Positions 44,065 through 52,076 of a DNA stretch of 64,000 nucleotides are shown here, piece after piece. This DNA is from Caenispirillum salinarum_A (GTDB lineage Bacteria; Pseudomonadota; Alphaproteobacteria; Rhodospirillales; Rhodospirillaceae), in NCBI RefSeq assembly GCF_044803115.1, contig NZ_CP085224.1, positions 3,348,001 to 3,412,000 on the forward strand. The letters run 5' to 3'. The position numbers were made by a program, and so were the translations under genes. The stretch's first letter is position 1; each line of letters starts with the position of its first letter. The notes under the pieces are model-generated. The model made no database searches, was not told the DNA's origin, and worked only from the letters and a program-made list of their open reading frames with translations.

Positions 44065-45456
44065 TCAGTACCTTCCGGCCAGTTCCTTGCGGAGCGCGAC
44101 AAGGCTGTCCCGCAGCCGCTCCAGCAGGGTGTCGACCTCGTTTTCCGTGATGGTGAGCGGCGGTGTGACCATGATGTGGTCGCCCGACTGCCCGCCGCGG
44201 GTGCGGCGGAAATAGACGATGAGGCCCTTTTCGTAGGCGATCTCGACCAGCCGCGCCGCCGCGTTCAACTCCGGCGGCAGAACGCGCATGGTCTGGCGGT
44301 CCGCCACGAACTCCACTGCCTGCAACAGCCCAAGCCCGCGCACGTCGCCGATGAAGGGAAACTCGTCCTTCAGCGCGCGAAGGCCGGCCATCTGGTGCGC
44401 GCCCATGGTTCGCGCGTTGGCGCACAGGTCCTGCTCCACCACCTCGCGCACCACGGCGCGGCCGGCGGCGCAGGCGATGGGATTGCCCGCATACGTATGA
44501 CCGTGCATGAACCCGCCGGCATCCAGCACCTTCGCCACCATGCGGCTGGGTGCGATCATGGCGCCCAGCGGCGCATAGCCGGCGGCGAAGCCCTTGGACA
44601 TGGCGATCAGGTCCGGCACCACGCCCCAGTGCTCCGACGCCAGGAACGCGCCCGTGCGGCCGACGCCGGTCATCACCTCGTCGTGGATGAGCAGGATGCC
44701 GTACTTGTCGCAGATTTCGCGGATGCGCGCGTGATAGGGCGCGCCCGGCACCACCGCCCCGGTGGAGGCACCGCCGACCGGCTCCACAATGAAGGCCATC
44801 ACGGTGTCCGGCCCCTCGCGCAGGATCGCCTCCTCCAGCATGTCGGCGTGGCGCAGCGCGTAGGCGTCTTCGTCCTCGGCCCCGCCGTCCAGGTAGTGGC
44901 GCGGCGTGGCGATCTTGGGCATGGGCCGCATCATGGGGTCGAACGGCGCCGACAGCGGCGTGTAGCCCGTCACCGCCAGCGCGCCGAGCGTGGAGCCGTG
45001 GTAGCTGGGGTGGCGGCTGATGACCTTGTATCGCGTGCCCTGCCCCGTCGCGATCATGTACTGGCGGGCGAATTTCAGGCAGCTCTCCACGGCCTCGGAC
45101 CCGCCGGAGACGAAGAACACCCGGTCCAGCCCGGCGGGCATGAGGTCCACGATTTCCGCCGCCAGCCCTTCCGCCGCCTCCGACTGGAATTGCAGGCGGT
45201 AGGCGAAGGTGGCGCGCTCCATCTGCTCGCGCATGGCGGCCAGTACGCGCGGGTTGGAATGCCCGACGTTGCAGACCATGGCGCCCGAGGCGGCATCCAT
45301 GTAGCTCTTGCCGTCCTGGCCGTGCATCCAGATACCCTCGGCCCGGTCAATGAAGGGCCGCGTGCCGTGGGCCTGGTAGAACAGGTAGCTGTCCGCCGGC
45401 GCCTGATGCGCGGCGCGCTTGATGCCGGGGGGAAGGGTGTCGACGCCGGTGGTCAT
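44065..45456 (-). CDS. Class III PLP-dependent aminotransferase
   Basis: This 463-residue fold-type I class III enzyme has the PLP pocket motif SGGSEAVESCLKFARQYM, the HPSYHGSTLGALAVTG region, IVEPVGGASTGAVVPG, LIHDEVMTGVGRTG and the PLP-lysine segment LIAMSKGFAAGYAPLGAMI. Such enzymes transfer amino groups from omega-amino acids, putrescine or beta-alanine to pyruvate or 2-oxoglutarate. It lies four bases upstream of the BKACE start and immediately after the ABC ATPase, so the operon couples import to transamination. Which amine is used cannot be determined. Confidence 0.88.
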   Translation of the reverse strand: MTTGVDTLPPGIKRAAHQAPADSYLFYQAHGTRPFIDRAEGIWMHGQDGKSYMDAASGAMVCNVGHSNPRVLAAMREQMERATFAYRLQFQSEAAEGLAAEIVDLMPAGLDRVFFVSGGSEAVESCLKFARQYMIATGQGTRYKVISRHPSYHGSTLGALAVTGYTPLSAPFDPMMRPMPKIATPRHYLDGGAEDEDAYALRHADMLEEAILREGPDTVMAFIVEPVGGASTGAVVPGAPYHARIREICDKYGILLIHDEVMTGVGRTGAFLASEHWGVVPDLIAMSKGFAAGYAPLGAMIAPSRMVAKVLDAGGFMHGHTYAGNPIACAAGRAVVREVVEQDLCANARTMGAHQMAGLRALKDEFPFIGDVRGLGLLQAVEFVADRQTMRVLPPELNAAARLVEIAYEKGLIVYFRRTRGGQSGDHIMVTPPLTITENEVDTLLERLRDSLVALRKELAGRY

Positions 45457-45485
45457 GGTGGGGCGGTCTTTCGTCGTCAGGGGAA

Positions 45486-46610
45486 TCAGTGGTGGACGTG
45501 GCCGGTGTCGTCGAGGATCACCGCGTCCTCGCTGCGCAGGTGCAGCGTCACGCGGTCGCCCTCGCGGGCGGGGTGCTGGTCGATGGGGTTGATGACCTGA
45601 AGCTTCTGGCCGCCGGCCTCCACGAAGTAGCGGGCGTTGAGGCCCTGGTAATCCACGTTGGTCACCACGCCCTCGAAGCTGTTGGTCGGGCCGCCCCGGC
45701 TTTCCGGCGGGCGGCCGATGCACAGCCGTTCCGCACGGATGACGATCTGCACCGCCTCCCCCTTGCTGAACCGGCCGTTCGAGGCGATGGACAGGCGGAT
45801 GGGGTTCGCCCCGCTCTCGCCCGGCTTGACGGCCAGCGTCACCAGACCGTCCGTCGTGTCCTCCACCGTCGCGCCCAGGAAGTTGGAGTTGCCCAGGAAC
45901 GACGCGACGAAGCGGCTGGTCGGGCGGTTATAGACCTCTTCCGGCGTGCCGATCTGCTCCATCTGGCCGTCGGACATGACGACGACCTTGTCGGACATGG
46001 CCAGCGCCTCGCCCTGGTCGTGGGTGACGAAGACGGTGGCGATGCCAAGCTCGCGCTGGATGCGCTTCAGCTCGACGCGCATGTCCTCGCGCAGGTTGGC
46101 GTCGAGCGCCGACAGGGGTTCATCCAGAAGCAGCACGTCGGGCTCGATGACGATGGCACGGGCCAGCGCGATGCGCTGCTGCTGGCCGCCGGACAACTGG
46201 CCGGGGAAGCGGTCCTCCACATGCGGCAGGCGGACCATCTGAAGCGCCCGGCGCACTTTCTCGCGCGCGTCGGTCTTGTTGAGCTTGCGGTACTTCAGCC
46301 CGAAGGCGACGTTGTCGGCGATGCTCATGTGCGGGAACAGCGCGTAGTTCTGGAACACCACGCCCAGGTTCCGCTTGTGGATGGGCACCTCGTTCACACG
46401 CCGGCCCTTGATGGCGATCTCGCCGGCCGTGATGCTCTCCAGCCCCGCGATCATGCGCAGCGTCGTGGTCTTGCCGCAGCCGGACGGACCGAGCAGCGTG
46501 ACGAAGCTGCCGTCGGGGATGTCCAGCGTCATGTCGCGGACGGCCGAAAAGCTGCCGTAGTTCTTTTCCACGTCGGTCAGGCGGACGGCGATGTCGCGGG
46601 TCTCGGCCAT
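45486..46610 (-). CDS. ABC transporter ATPase, PotA/spermidine-putrescine type
   Basis: This 374-residue ATPase has Walker A (GPSGCGKTTTLRMIAG), the Q-loop, the LSGGQQQRIALARAI signature, Walker B LLLDEPLSALDANLRED and a C-terminal TOBE-like regulatory domain. The long C-terminal domain places it in the PotA/FbpC/UgpC group that imports polyamines, iron or sugar phosphates; the polyamine-type binding protein and permeases beside it favour polyamine-like cargo. It is read on the minus strand after the binding-protein gene and is followed 29 bases later by the aminotransferase gene. Confidence 0.9.
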   Translation of the reverse strand: MAETRDIAVRLTDVEKNYGSFSAVRDMTLDIPDGSFVTLLGPSGCGKTTTLRMIAGLESITAGEIAIKGRRVNEVPIHKRNLGVVFQNYALFPHMSIADNVAFGLKYRKLNKTDAREKVRRALQMVRLPHVEDRFPGQLSGGQQQRIALARAIVIEPDVLLLDEPLSALDANLREDMRVELKRIQRELGIATVFVTHDQGEALAMSDKVVVMSDGQMEQIGTPEEVYNRPTSRFVASFLGNSNFLGATVEDTTDGLVTLAVKPGESGANPIRLSIASNGRFSKGEAVQIVIRAERLCIGRPPESRGGPTNSFEGVVTNVDYQGLNARYFVEAGGQKLQVINPIDQHPAREGDRVTLHLRSEDAVILDDTGHVHH

Positions 46611-46707
46611 GGGGCGGGGTCCTCAAAGCGCGGTACGAAGAAAGAAGAGGGTGCGGGCCGCCGGAGCAAAAGGGGCGGTTTCGGCGGCCCGCCAGGAGAG
46701 AGAGGGC

Positions 46708-47871
46708 TTAGTAGCCCTTCTCGATGCGGCCGAACATCTTCGACCACTCCTGCTCATGCCCGTTCCAGTAGGCGGGCTTGGCGAACGTCAGGCCCTCCAG
46801 CGTGCCGGTCGGGTCGAAGGCGGGCAGCTTGGGGATCTTCTCGCCCAGGTCCACCTTGTTGGGGTCCAGCGACGGCGGGTAGTTCTGGCCCTCGGCCACC
46901 GCGATGGCGACTTCCGGCTCCAGCATGAAGTTGACCAGTTCCTCGGTCGCCTCCATGGGGCTGCCCTTCAGCACCATCAGGCATTCCTGCCAGGCAAACC
47001 CGTTCTTGGGATCGTGGTAGCCGATGTTCTCGCCCTGCTGCTGAAGGGCGGCGACGCGGCCCGACCATGCTTCCGTCAGGTAGATCTCGCCCGAGGCCAG
47101 CAGGTTCATCAGCTCTGCGCCCGAGGTCCAGTACTTCAGCAGCCCCTCGCGGTGCTCGCGCAGGGCCTCCCACACGGCGTCCATGTCCTGGATGTTGTTG
47201 GGGTCCTGGCCGGTCTTCAGCGCGCCGTACCAGATGCGGGTGCGCCAGTCGTTCCAGCCGCCGATCTTGCCGGCGTACTTGTCCGACCACAGGATGGCCG
47301 CGCCCAGTTCCTTCACCTCTTCGTCCGAGACATGGTCGCGGTTGTAGGCGATGCCGGTGGTGCCGTAGTCGTAGGGAACCGCCGAGAGCGTGCCGTTGGT
47401 GACCTCGCGGTACGGCTCCTGCAGGGCCGGCATCACCAGCTTGAGGTTGGGGATGTTGTCCTCGTTCAGCGTCACGCCGTAGCCGAGGTTGGTATAGCGG
47501 GCATAGTCGAAGACGCCCGAGGCGTGGAACAGGTTGTACTCGCCCGGCTGGCCGGCCTTCACGCGGGTCAGGAACTCGTCACCTGACGCGAAGGTGCCTT
47601 CCACGACCTTGTTGCCGGTCTTCTCCTCATAGGGGTTGAAGGCGTGCTTGCGGAAGGCTTCCGACACCACGCCGCCCCAGCCGTCGAAGCGCACCTGGAC
47701 CGGATCGGCGGCCGCCGCGGCCATGGCCTTGCGGCCGGCGGCGGTCAGGCCGGTGCCCATCACTCCGGTGGCAATGCCCGCCACGCCCAGAAGCCCGAAG
47801 AAGCCGCGGCGGGAGATGTCGCCGTCGCGGTACCGCTGCAACAGCCGTTCATAGCGCTTGGTGTCGTCCAT
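46708..47871 (-). CDS. ABC transporter solute-binding protein, PotD-like, with Tat-type signal
   Basis: This 387-residue protein resembles spermidine/putrescine-binding PotD. Its N-terminus has a twin-arginine motif (SRRGFFGLLG, about residues 20-29), so it is probably folded before export by the Tat system. The mature part contains VRFDGWGGVVSEAFRKHAFNPYEEKTG, the ligand-pocket-like DYGTTGIAYN, LASGEIYLTEAWSGR and a C-terminal lobe with QNYPPSLDP. It lies between the permease genes and the ATPase of the same operon. Polyamine or a related amine/amino acid is the likely ligand, unproven. Confidence 0.85.
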   Translation of the reverse strand: MDDTKRYERLLQRYRDGDISRRGFFGLLGVAGIATGVMGTGLTAAGRKAMAAAAADPVQVRFDGWGGVVSEAFRKHAFNPYEEKTGNKVVEGTFASGDEFLTRVKAGQPGEYNLFHASGVFDYARYTNLGYGVTLNEDNIPNLKLVMPALQEPYREVTNGTLSAVPYDYGTTGIAYNRDHVSDEEVKELGAAILWSDKYAGKIGGWNDWRTRIWYGALKTGQDPNNIQDMDAVWEALREHREGLLKYWTSGAELMNLLASGEIYLTEAWSGRVAALQQQGENIGYHDPKNGFAWQECLMVLKGSPMEATEELVNFMLEPEVAIAVAEGQNYPPSLDPNKVDLGEKIPKLPAFDPTGTLEGLTFAKPAYWNGHEQEWSKMFGRIEKGY

Positions 47872-47937
47872 GGGTTCCTAGCCTCTCTGTCCTGATGATG
47901 GTTTTTCGGCGGTTCTTGTTGTTGTCTTTGGTGGGTA

Positions 47938-48843
47938 TCAGCCCCGCCCGCCCCTGGCGAACCAGCGGGCGAGGCCGCCGGCGATCAGGGGCAGGGACAC
48001 GGTCAGCACGATCATGACGGTGCCGAGCGCGTTGATTTCCGGGCTGATGGAATTGCGCAGCATGGCGAAGATCTGGGTGGGCACGGTCTCGGTGCCGCCC
48101 GACTTCCAGAACAGCGTCGCCGTCACGTCGTCGAAGCTGATGGTGAAGGCGAACAGCATGCCTGCGAACACAGCCGGCATGAGCAGCGGCAGGGTGACGC
48201 GGAAGAACGTCTCCCAGGCATTCGCCCCCAGCGACTTGGCGGCTTCCTCGTAGACCGGCTTGATGGCCGTCAGCCGCGCCTGCACCACCAGCACCACGAA
48301 GGGCAGCGTGATCAGCACATGGCCCATGAGCAGCAGCAGAAAGCTCTTGGGAATGCTCAGCCAGCGCAGGAACAGCAGCAGCGCCACGCCCAGCACAACC
48401 TCGGGCACCAGGATGGGCGTGATCAGCGCGGTGTTGATGAGCCCCTTGCCCGGAAAGTCGTAGCGCACCATCGCAAGGCTCGCCGCGATGCCGATGGATG
48501 TGGAGATGATCGCCGTCAGGAAGCCCAGCACCAGCGAGGTCTGGAAGGCCGAGACGATGGCGTCGTTGGCCCACAGCGCCTCGAACCAGCGGAAGGAAAA
48601 GCCTTCCAGCGGGAAGGTGCCGAAGCGGCTGGAGTTGAAGCTCAGCAGCACCACCACGGCGATGGGCGCGAACATGAACACATAGACCAGGATCGACGCC
48701 AGCCGGAGCAGGCTCCAGCCCGAGGGCCTGGGGATGCGCACGCCGGGGCGGCGGCGGGTGGCGACGGCTCCCCCGGCGGCGGCGGCGCGCTCGGCGGCCT
48801 CGGAGGCGACGGGGGTGGCGCGGCTTTGCGTGGTCGTCGTCAT
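47938..48843 (-). CDS. ABC transporter permease, PotC-like
   Basis: This 301-residue inner-membrane permease has an extended Ala/Arg-rich cytoplasmic head, about six membrane helices and the EAA-type loop EEAAKSLGANAWETFFRVTLPLLMPAVFAG, the ATPase-coupling site. The FFRVTLPL and PEVVLGVALLLFL segments are typical for PotC-type permeases of polyamine importers. I chose the ATG at 48843, five bases after the other permease stops; a GTG three codons upstream is possible. It forms a heterodimer with the next gene product. Confidence 0.88.
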   Translation of the reverse strand: MTTTTQSRATPVASEAAERAAAAGGAVATRRRPGVRIPRPSGWSLLRLASILVYVFMFAPIAVVVLLSFNSSRFGTFPLEGFSFRWFEALWANDAIVSAFQTSLVLGFLTAIISTSIGIAASLAMVRYDFPGKGLINTALITPILVPEVVLGVALLLFLRWLSIPKSFLLLLMGHVLITLPFVVLVVQARLTAIKPVYEEAAKSLGANAWETFFRVTLPLLMPAVFAGMLFAFTISFDDVTATLFWKSGGTETVPTQIFAMLRNSISPEINALGTVMIVLTVSLPLIAGGLARWFARGGRG

Positions 48844-48848
48844 GGTCG

Positions 48849-49715
48849 TCACCCGAAGCTCTTGGAAATCTGGTTGAGGCCCATGAGGCGGCCGTAGACG
48901 GTGACCACGGTCCCCAGCACCACCAGCAGCACGATGGAGAGCGCCGCCCCCAGCGGCCAGTTGAGCTGGATGATGATCGCCTCGAAGATCAGGTTGGCGA
49001 ACATGGCGTTGGTCGGCCCGCCCAGGATCAGCGGCGTGATGTAGGTGCCCGCCCCCAGCACGAAGCACAGCAGGCTGCCCGCCGCCAGCCCCGGCATGGA
49101 GAGCGGCAGCGTCACCTTCAGGAAGGCGCCGAAGGGCGTCGCGCCCAAAGTGCGCGCGGCGGCCACCAGGTTGCCGTCGATGCCCGACAGGCTGACGTAG
49201 ACGTTCAGGATCATGAACGGCAGCAGGTAGTGCATCAGGCCCAGGATCACCGAGGGCTCGTTGTACAGAAGCTGCAAGGGCTCGTTCACGATGCCCAACT
49301 GCATCAGCACGTAATTCACCGCGCCGCCGGTACCGAGGATGTTGATCCACGACAGCGTGCGGATGATGTAGCTGATCCAGAACGGCAGCATCAGCAGGAG
49401 CAGCAGCAGCGCCTTGCTCTTCATCCGCGTGTTGGCGATGAAGTAGGCCGGGATATACCCGACCACGGCGCACAGGATCGTGGTGATCAACGCCACCCGC
49501 ACCGTGTAGAACAGAATGTCGTGATAGAAGGCGTCGGTGAAGAACTCCGCCCAGTTGTCCAGGTGGAAGCCGCCCATGTCGGCGCCGGTGGCCGTTCTCA
49601 GCCAGAAGCTGTAGACGACGATGAACCCCAGCGGCGCGACCAGGAGGAAACTCAAGGTCCCCAGCGCGGGGGACAGCAGCAGCCACGGCCGCCTGCTTTC
49701 TGCCAACGTGCTCAC
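48849..49715 (-). CDS. ABC transporter permease, PotB-like
   Basis: This 288-residue permease has about six membrane helices and the coupling loop AAARTLGATPFGAFLKVTLPLSMPGLAAG. Together with LLLLLMLPFWISYIIRTLSW and ANLIFEAIIIQLNWPLGA it fits PotB-type partners of PotC. It is the first gene of the minus-strand operon and diverges from the LysR-type regulator gene at 49892. The 176-base gap between them should hold the promoters and regulator site for both. Confidence 0.88.
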   Translation of the reverse strand: MSTLAESRRPWLLLSPALGTLSFLLVAPLGFIVVYSFWLRTATGADMGGFHLDNWAEFFTDAFYHDILFYTVRVALITTILCAVVGYIPAYFIANTRMKSKALLLLLLMLPFWISYIIRTLSWINILGTGGAVNYVLMQLGIVNEPLQLLYNEPSVILGLMHYLLPFMILNVYVSLSGIDGNLVAAARTLGATPFGAFLKVTLPLSMPGLAAGSLLCFVLGAGTYITPLILGGPTNAMFANLIFEAIIIQLNWPLGAALSIVLLVVLGTVVTVYGRLMGLNQISKSFG

Positions 49716-49849
49716 GGGTGCGGACCCTTCGTGCCAGCCTGTTCCTGTTCGGGCGACGCGGGACGGTGTCCGCCTCTCCGCTCCGGCGACGTGAGCCGGG
49801 CGGTGGTCGCCTGTTCGTTGAGGAGAAGTCTACGCACGGGACTCGACAT

Positions 49850-49857
49850 TTCGCGAA
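49850..49857. promoter_or_regulatory. Palindrome in the LysR/operon divergent gap
   Basis: TTCGCGAA at 49850-49857 is a perfect 8-bp palindrome, within ACATTTCGCGAATAG, and lies in the gap that the LysR regulator should control. Just downstream, GATAAT at 49860-49865 could serve as a -10. It is a candidate for the regulator site, but the classical T-N11-A spacing was not proven. Confidence 0.3.
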
Positions 49858-49891
49858 TAGATAATGACAATCCATCCCATAGCCTGACGGA

Positions 49892-50938
49892 ATGGAGCAT
49901 CGCGTGTCTGAGCCATCCGAACCCGCCGCCCCGCCCGAAGCCGACGCCCACGACCGCCTGGCGGCGCTGGAGCGGTTCGCGCGGGAACTGGACTGGAACC
50001 TGTTGCGCACCTTCATGGTGATCGTGCAGGAGGGCGGCATCACGCGGGCCGCCGACCGCATGCTGCTGAAACAGCCGACCGTCTCCAACCGCTTGAAAAG
50101 GCTGGAGGAACAGCTTGGCCGCAAGTTGATCGAGCGGGGATCGGGCGCCTTCCGCGTCACCGCCCAGGGTGACCTGCTCTACCGCGAATGCGTGGAAATC
50201 CACGGCAACATCTCGCGTCTCAGCGTGCTGTTGCGCGACATCCGGGAGGAGATTTCCGGCCATGTCTCCATCGCCATGGCAAGCCATGTGGTCAGCCCGC
50301 TGCTGGACGACGCGCTGGCGGACTTCCACGACCGCCACCCGCGCGTGACGTTCTCCATCGACGTCGACACCTCCATCGCCGTGGCGCAGGCCGTGCAGCA
50401 CAAGCGGGCAAGCCTGGGGGTCTGCCTGGTCTACGACCGCCTGGCCGGCTTGCGCTACGAGTCGATCTTCCGCGAGCACTTCCAGTTCTTCTGCGGCCGT
50501 CGCAACCCGCTGTTCGGCCGCACCGACCTGACGGTCGCCGACCTGCGCGACCAGCCGCTGGTCAGCTTCAAGACCGACCAGCTTTCCGGCGTGCTGCGCC
50601 CCGTCGCCCTTCTACGCACGCAGGAGCGCATCGAGGGCCGCGTGGTCGGCACCTCGTCGAACCTGGAGGAAGTGCGCCGGATGATCCTGGCGGGGCTCGG
50701 CATCGGCCCCCTGCCCATGCATGTGGTGGAGCCCGACGTGGCGGCCGGCCGCCTGTGGCCCCTGCCGCCCTACGACAACCCGCCGACGGTGGACGTCCAT
50801 TTGGTCACCAACCCGGCGACCCAGCTCAACCGCGCCGAATCGGCCTTCGTGGAAGCCATGCGCGAAAAGATCGCCGACACGCCGGCACGGGCGCGGATCT
50901 ACCCGTACCCGCTGCCGGGCCGGCCGAAGAAGGCGTGA
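49892..50938 (+). CDS. LysR-family transcriptional regulator
   Basis: This 348-residue protein has an N-terminal winged helix-turn-helix (WNLLRTFMVIVQEGGITRAADRMLLKQPTVSNRLKRLEEQL split over about residues 34-74, shown here only as a landmark). A LysR substrate-binding domain follows (about 115-325). It has a longer head than typical LysR proteins (about 30 residues, rich in Pro/Glu/Ala); starting at GTG 49904 would shorten it by four. It diverges from the ABC/BKACE operon, and regulators so placed usually activate the divergent genes in response to their substrate. A palindrome at 49850-49857 could be part of its site. Confidence 0.9.
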   Translation: MEHRVSEPSEPAAPPEADAHDRLAALERFARELDWNLLRTFMVIVQEGGITRAADRMLLKQPTVSNRLKRLEEQLGRKLIERGSGAFRVTAQGDLLYRECVEIHGNISRLSVLLRDIREEISGHVSIAMASHVVSPLLDDALADFHDRHPRVTFSIDVDTSIAVAQAVQHKRASLGVCLVYDRLAGLRYESIFREHFQFFCGRRNPLFGRTDLTVADLRDQPLVSFKTDQLSGVLRPVALLRTQERIEGRVVGTSSNLEEVRRMILAGLGIGPLPMHVVEPDVAAGRLWPLPPYDNPPTVDVHLVTNPATQLNRAESAFVEAMREKIADTPARARIYPYPLPGRPKKA

Positions 50939-50945
50939 GGCGAGG

Positions 50946-51938
50946 TCAGCCGCCATCCTCCCCCCGCACCTCTCCATCCCGCGTGTGCAGCACCCCGTCG
51001 GGATGGAAGGCGAAGAAGACGAAGGCGAACGTCACATCGTAGGGCACGTCGGCGCCATCCCGCGACACCAGCACGGTGCCGACATCGCGCCCCTCCGCCA
51101 CCCGCGCGGCATCCAGGGCAGAGGCCTGACCGGCGCGCCAGGTGATGAGGCGGCCGTCGTCCGTCTCCACCCGGCCGCGCTCGCGCACCAGCGGCAGGGT
51201 CCAGGCTTCATCACCCAGGGCTACGACGCGCATCATGGGCTCCACCCCGCCGGGCGTTTCGCCGGAAAACAGGAAGGGCCGGGACGCCGTGTCGTAGCCG
51301 GCATAGGGATTGCGGCCGTAGTCGCGCGCGTTCGGGTCCGACGGGACCAGCACCGGCGCATCGGCAGGGGCGCGCTCGCGGAACTCGGCCCAGCTTTCCA
51401 GGCGGCTCGGCAGGACGTCCAGTTCCGTGCCCGCCAGGGCGCCGACGATGCCCTCGCCGGTGAACTGCTGCCACCAGGTTTCGGTCTCGCGGTCGTACAT
51501 GACGAGGTCGGAATGCCGCAGCTTGCCCGTGGTGCCGAACTCCAGCGTCCGGCCGTTCACGCGCCGGTCGAAGACGATGGCCGCGTTGCACAGCGGGCAG
51601 TAGGTCACCGCCACCGGCACGCCGCCGACCGTGTCGTTGACGATCTCGTGCCAGTGCAGGATGCGCAGCGGATAGGCGCGCGTCTCGCCGTTCATGGTCA
51701 GGCCGATGACCGGCTCGCGCGGGGCGAGGTCGGCGGCCTCCGACGCCGGCTTGAACCGCGGGTCGTCGATGCTGGGGATGCCGTCGCGCGGTGGCCCGCC
51801 GGACATGATCTCGTCCAGCGGCACGATGGCGTTGGAGAAATCGGTTTCGGGAAACTCGCGCTCCCACGAGCGGGGAACCTCGGCGGCCGTCGCGGGCAGG
51901 GCGGCCACGAGCAGCAGGACGGCGAGCAGGACAGGCAT
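50946..51938 (-). CDS. DUF3179 family secreted protein
   Basis: This 330-residue protein begins with a signal peptide (MPVLLAVLLLVAALPATAA) and carries the DUF3179 family blocks: IPSIDDPRF, VIGLTMNGETRAYPLRILHWHEIVND, the conserved CPLCNAAIVFDRRV pair of cysteines, LRHSDLVMYDRETETWWQQFTGEG and GRNPYAGYD. The Cys pair could bind a metal or form a redox disulfide; the family function is not established. It is probably periplasmic. It is convergent with the LysR gene and divergent from the kinase gene at 52077. Confidence 0.85.
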   Translation of the reverse strand: MPVLLAVLLLVAALPATAAEVPRSWEREFPETDFSNAIVPLDEIMSGGPPRDGIPSIDDPRFKPASEAADLAPREPVIGLTMNGETRAYPLRILHWHEIVNDTVGGVPVAVTYCPLCNAAIVFDRRVNGRTLEFGTTGKLRHSDLVMYDRETETWWQQFTGEGIVGALAGTELDVLPSRLESWAEFRERAPADAPVLVPSDPNARDYGRNPYAGYDTASRPFLFSGETPGGVEPMMRVVALGDEAWTLPLVRERGRVETDDGRLITWRAGQASALDAARVAEGRDVGTVLVSRDGADVPYDVTFAFVFFAFHPDGVLHTRDGEVRGEDGG

Positions 51939-52076
51939 GGCGGCACCTCCGTTGCTGATCAGTTCACCGTGCCACGTCGGAAACCTGCGCGGCAGGGGGC
52001 ACGACGCGGGCTCGCGGGATCGTGACCGCGCCCGCGGATGATGCTACAAGACACAAGAACCATCCGGACGCCGCCC

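Noticed and set aside
46708..47871. Calling the binding protein a lipoprotein
   Set aside because: There is no lipobox Cys; the SRRGFF motif and hydrophobic segment fit a Tat signal instead.
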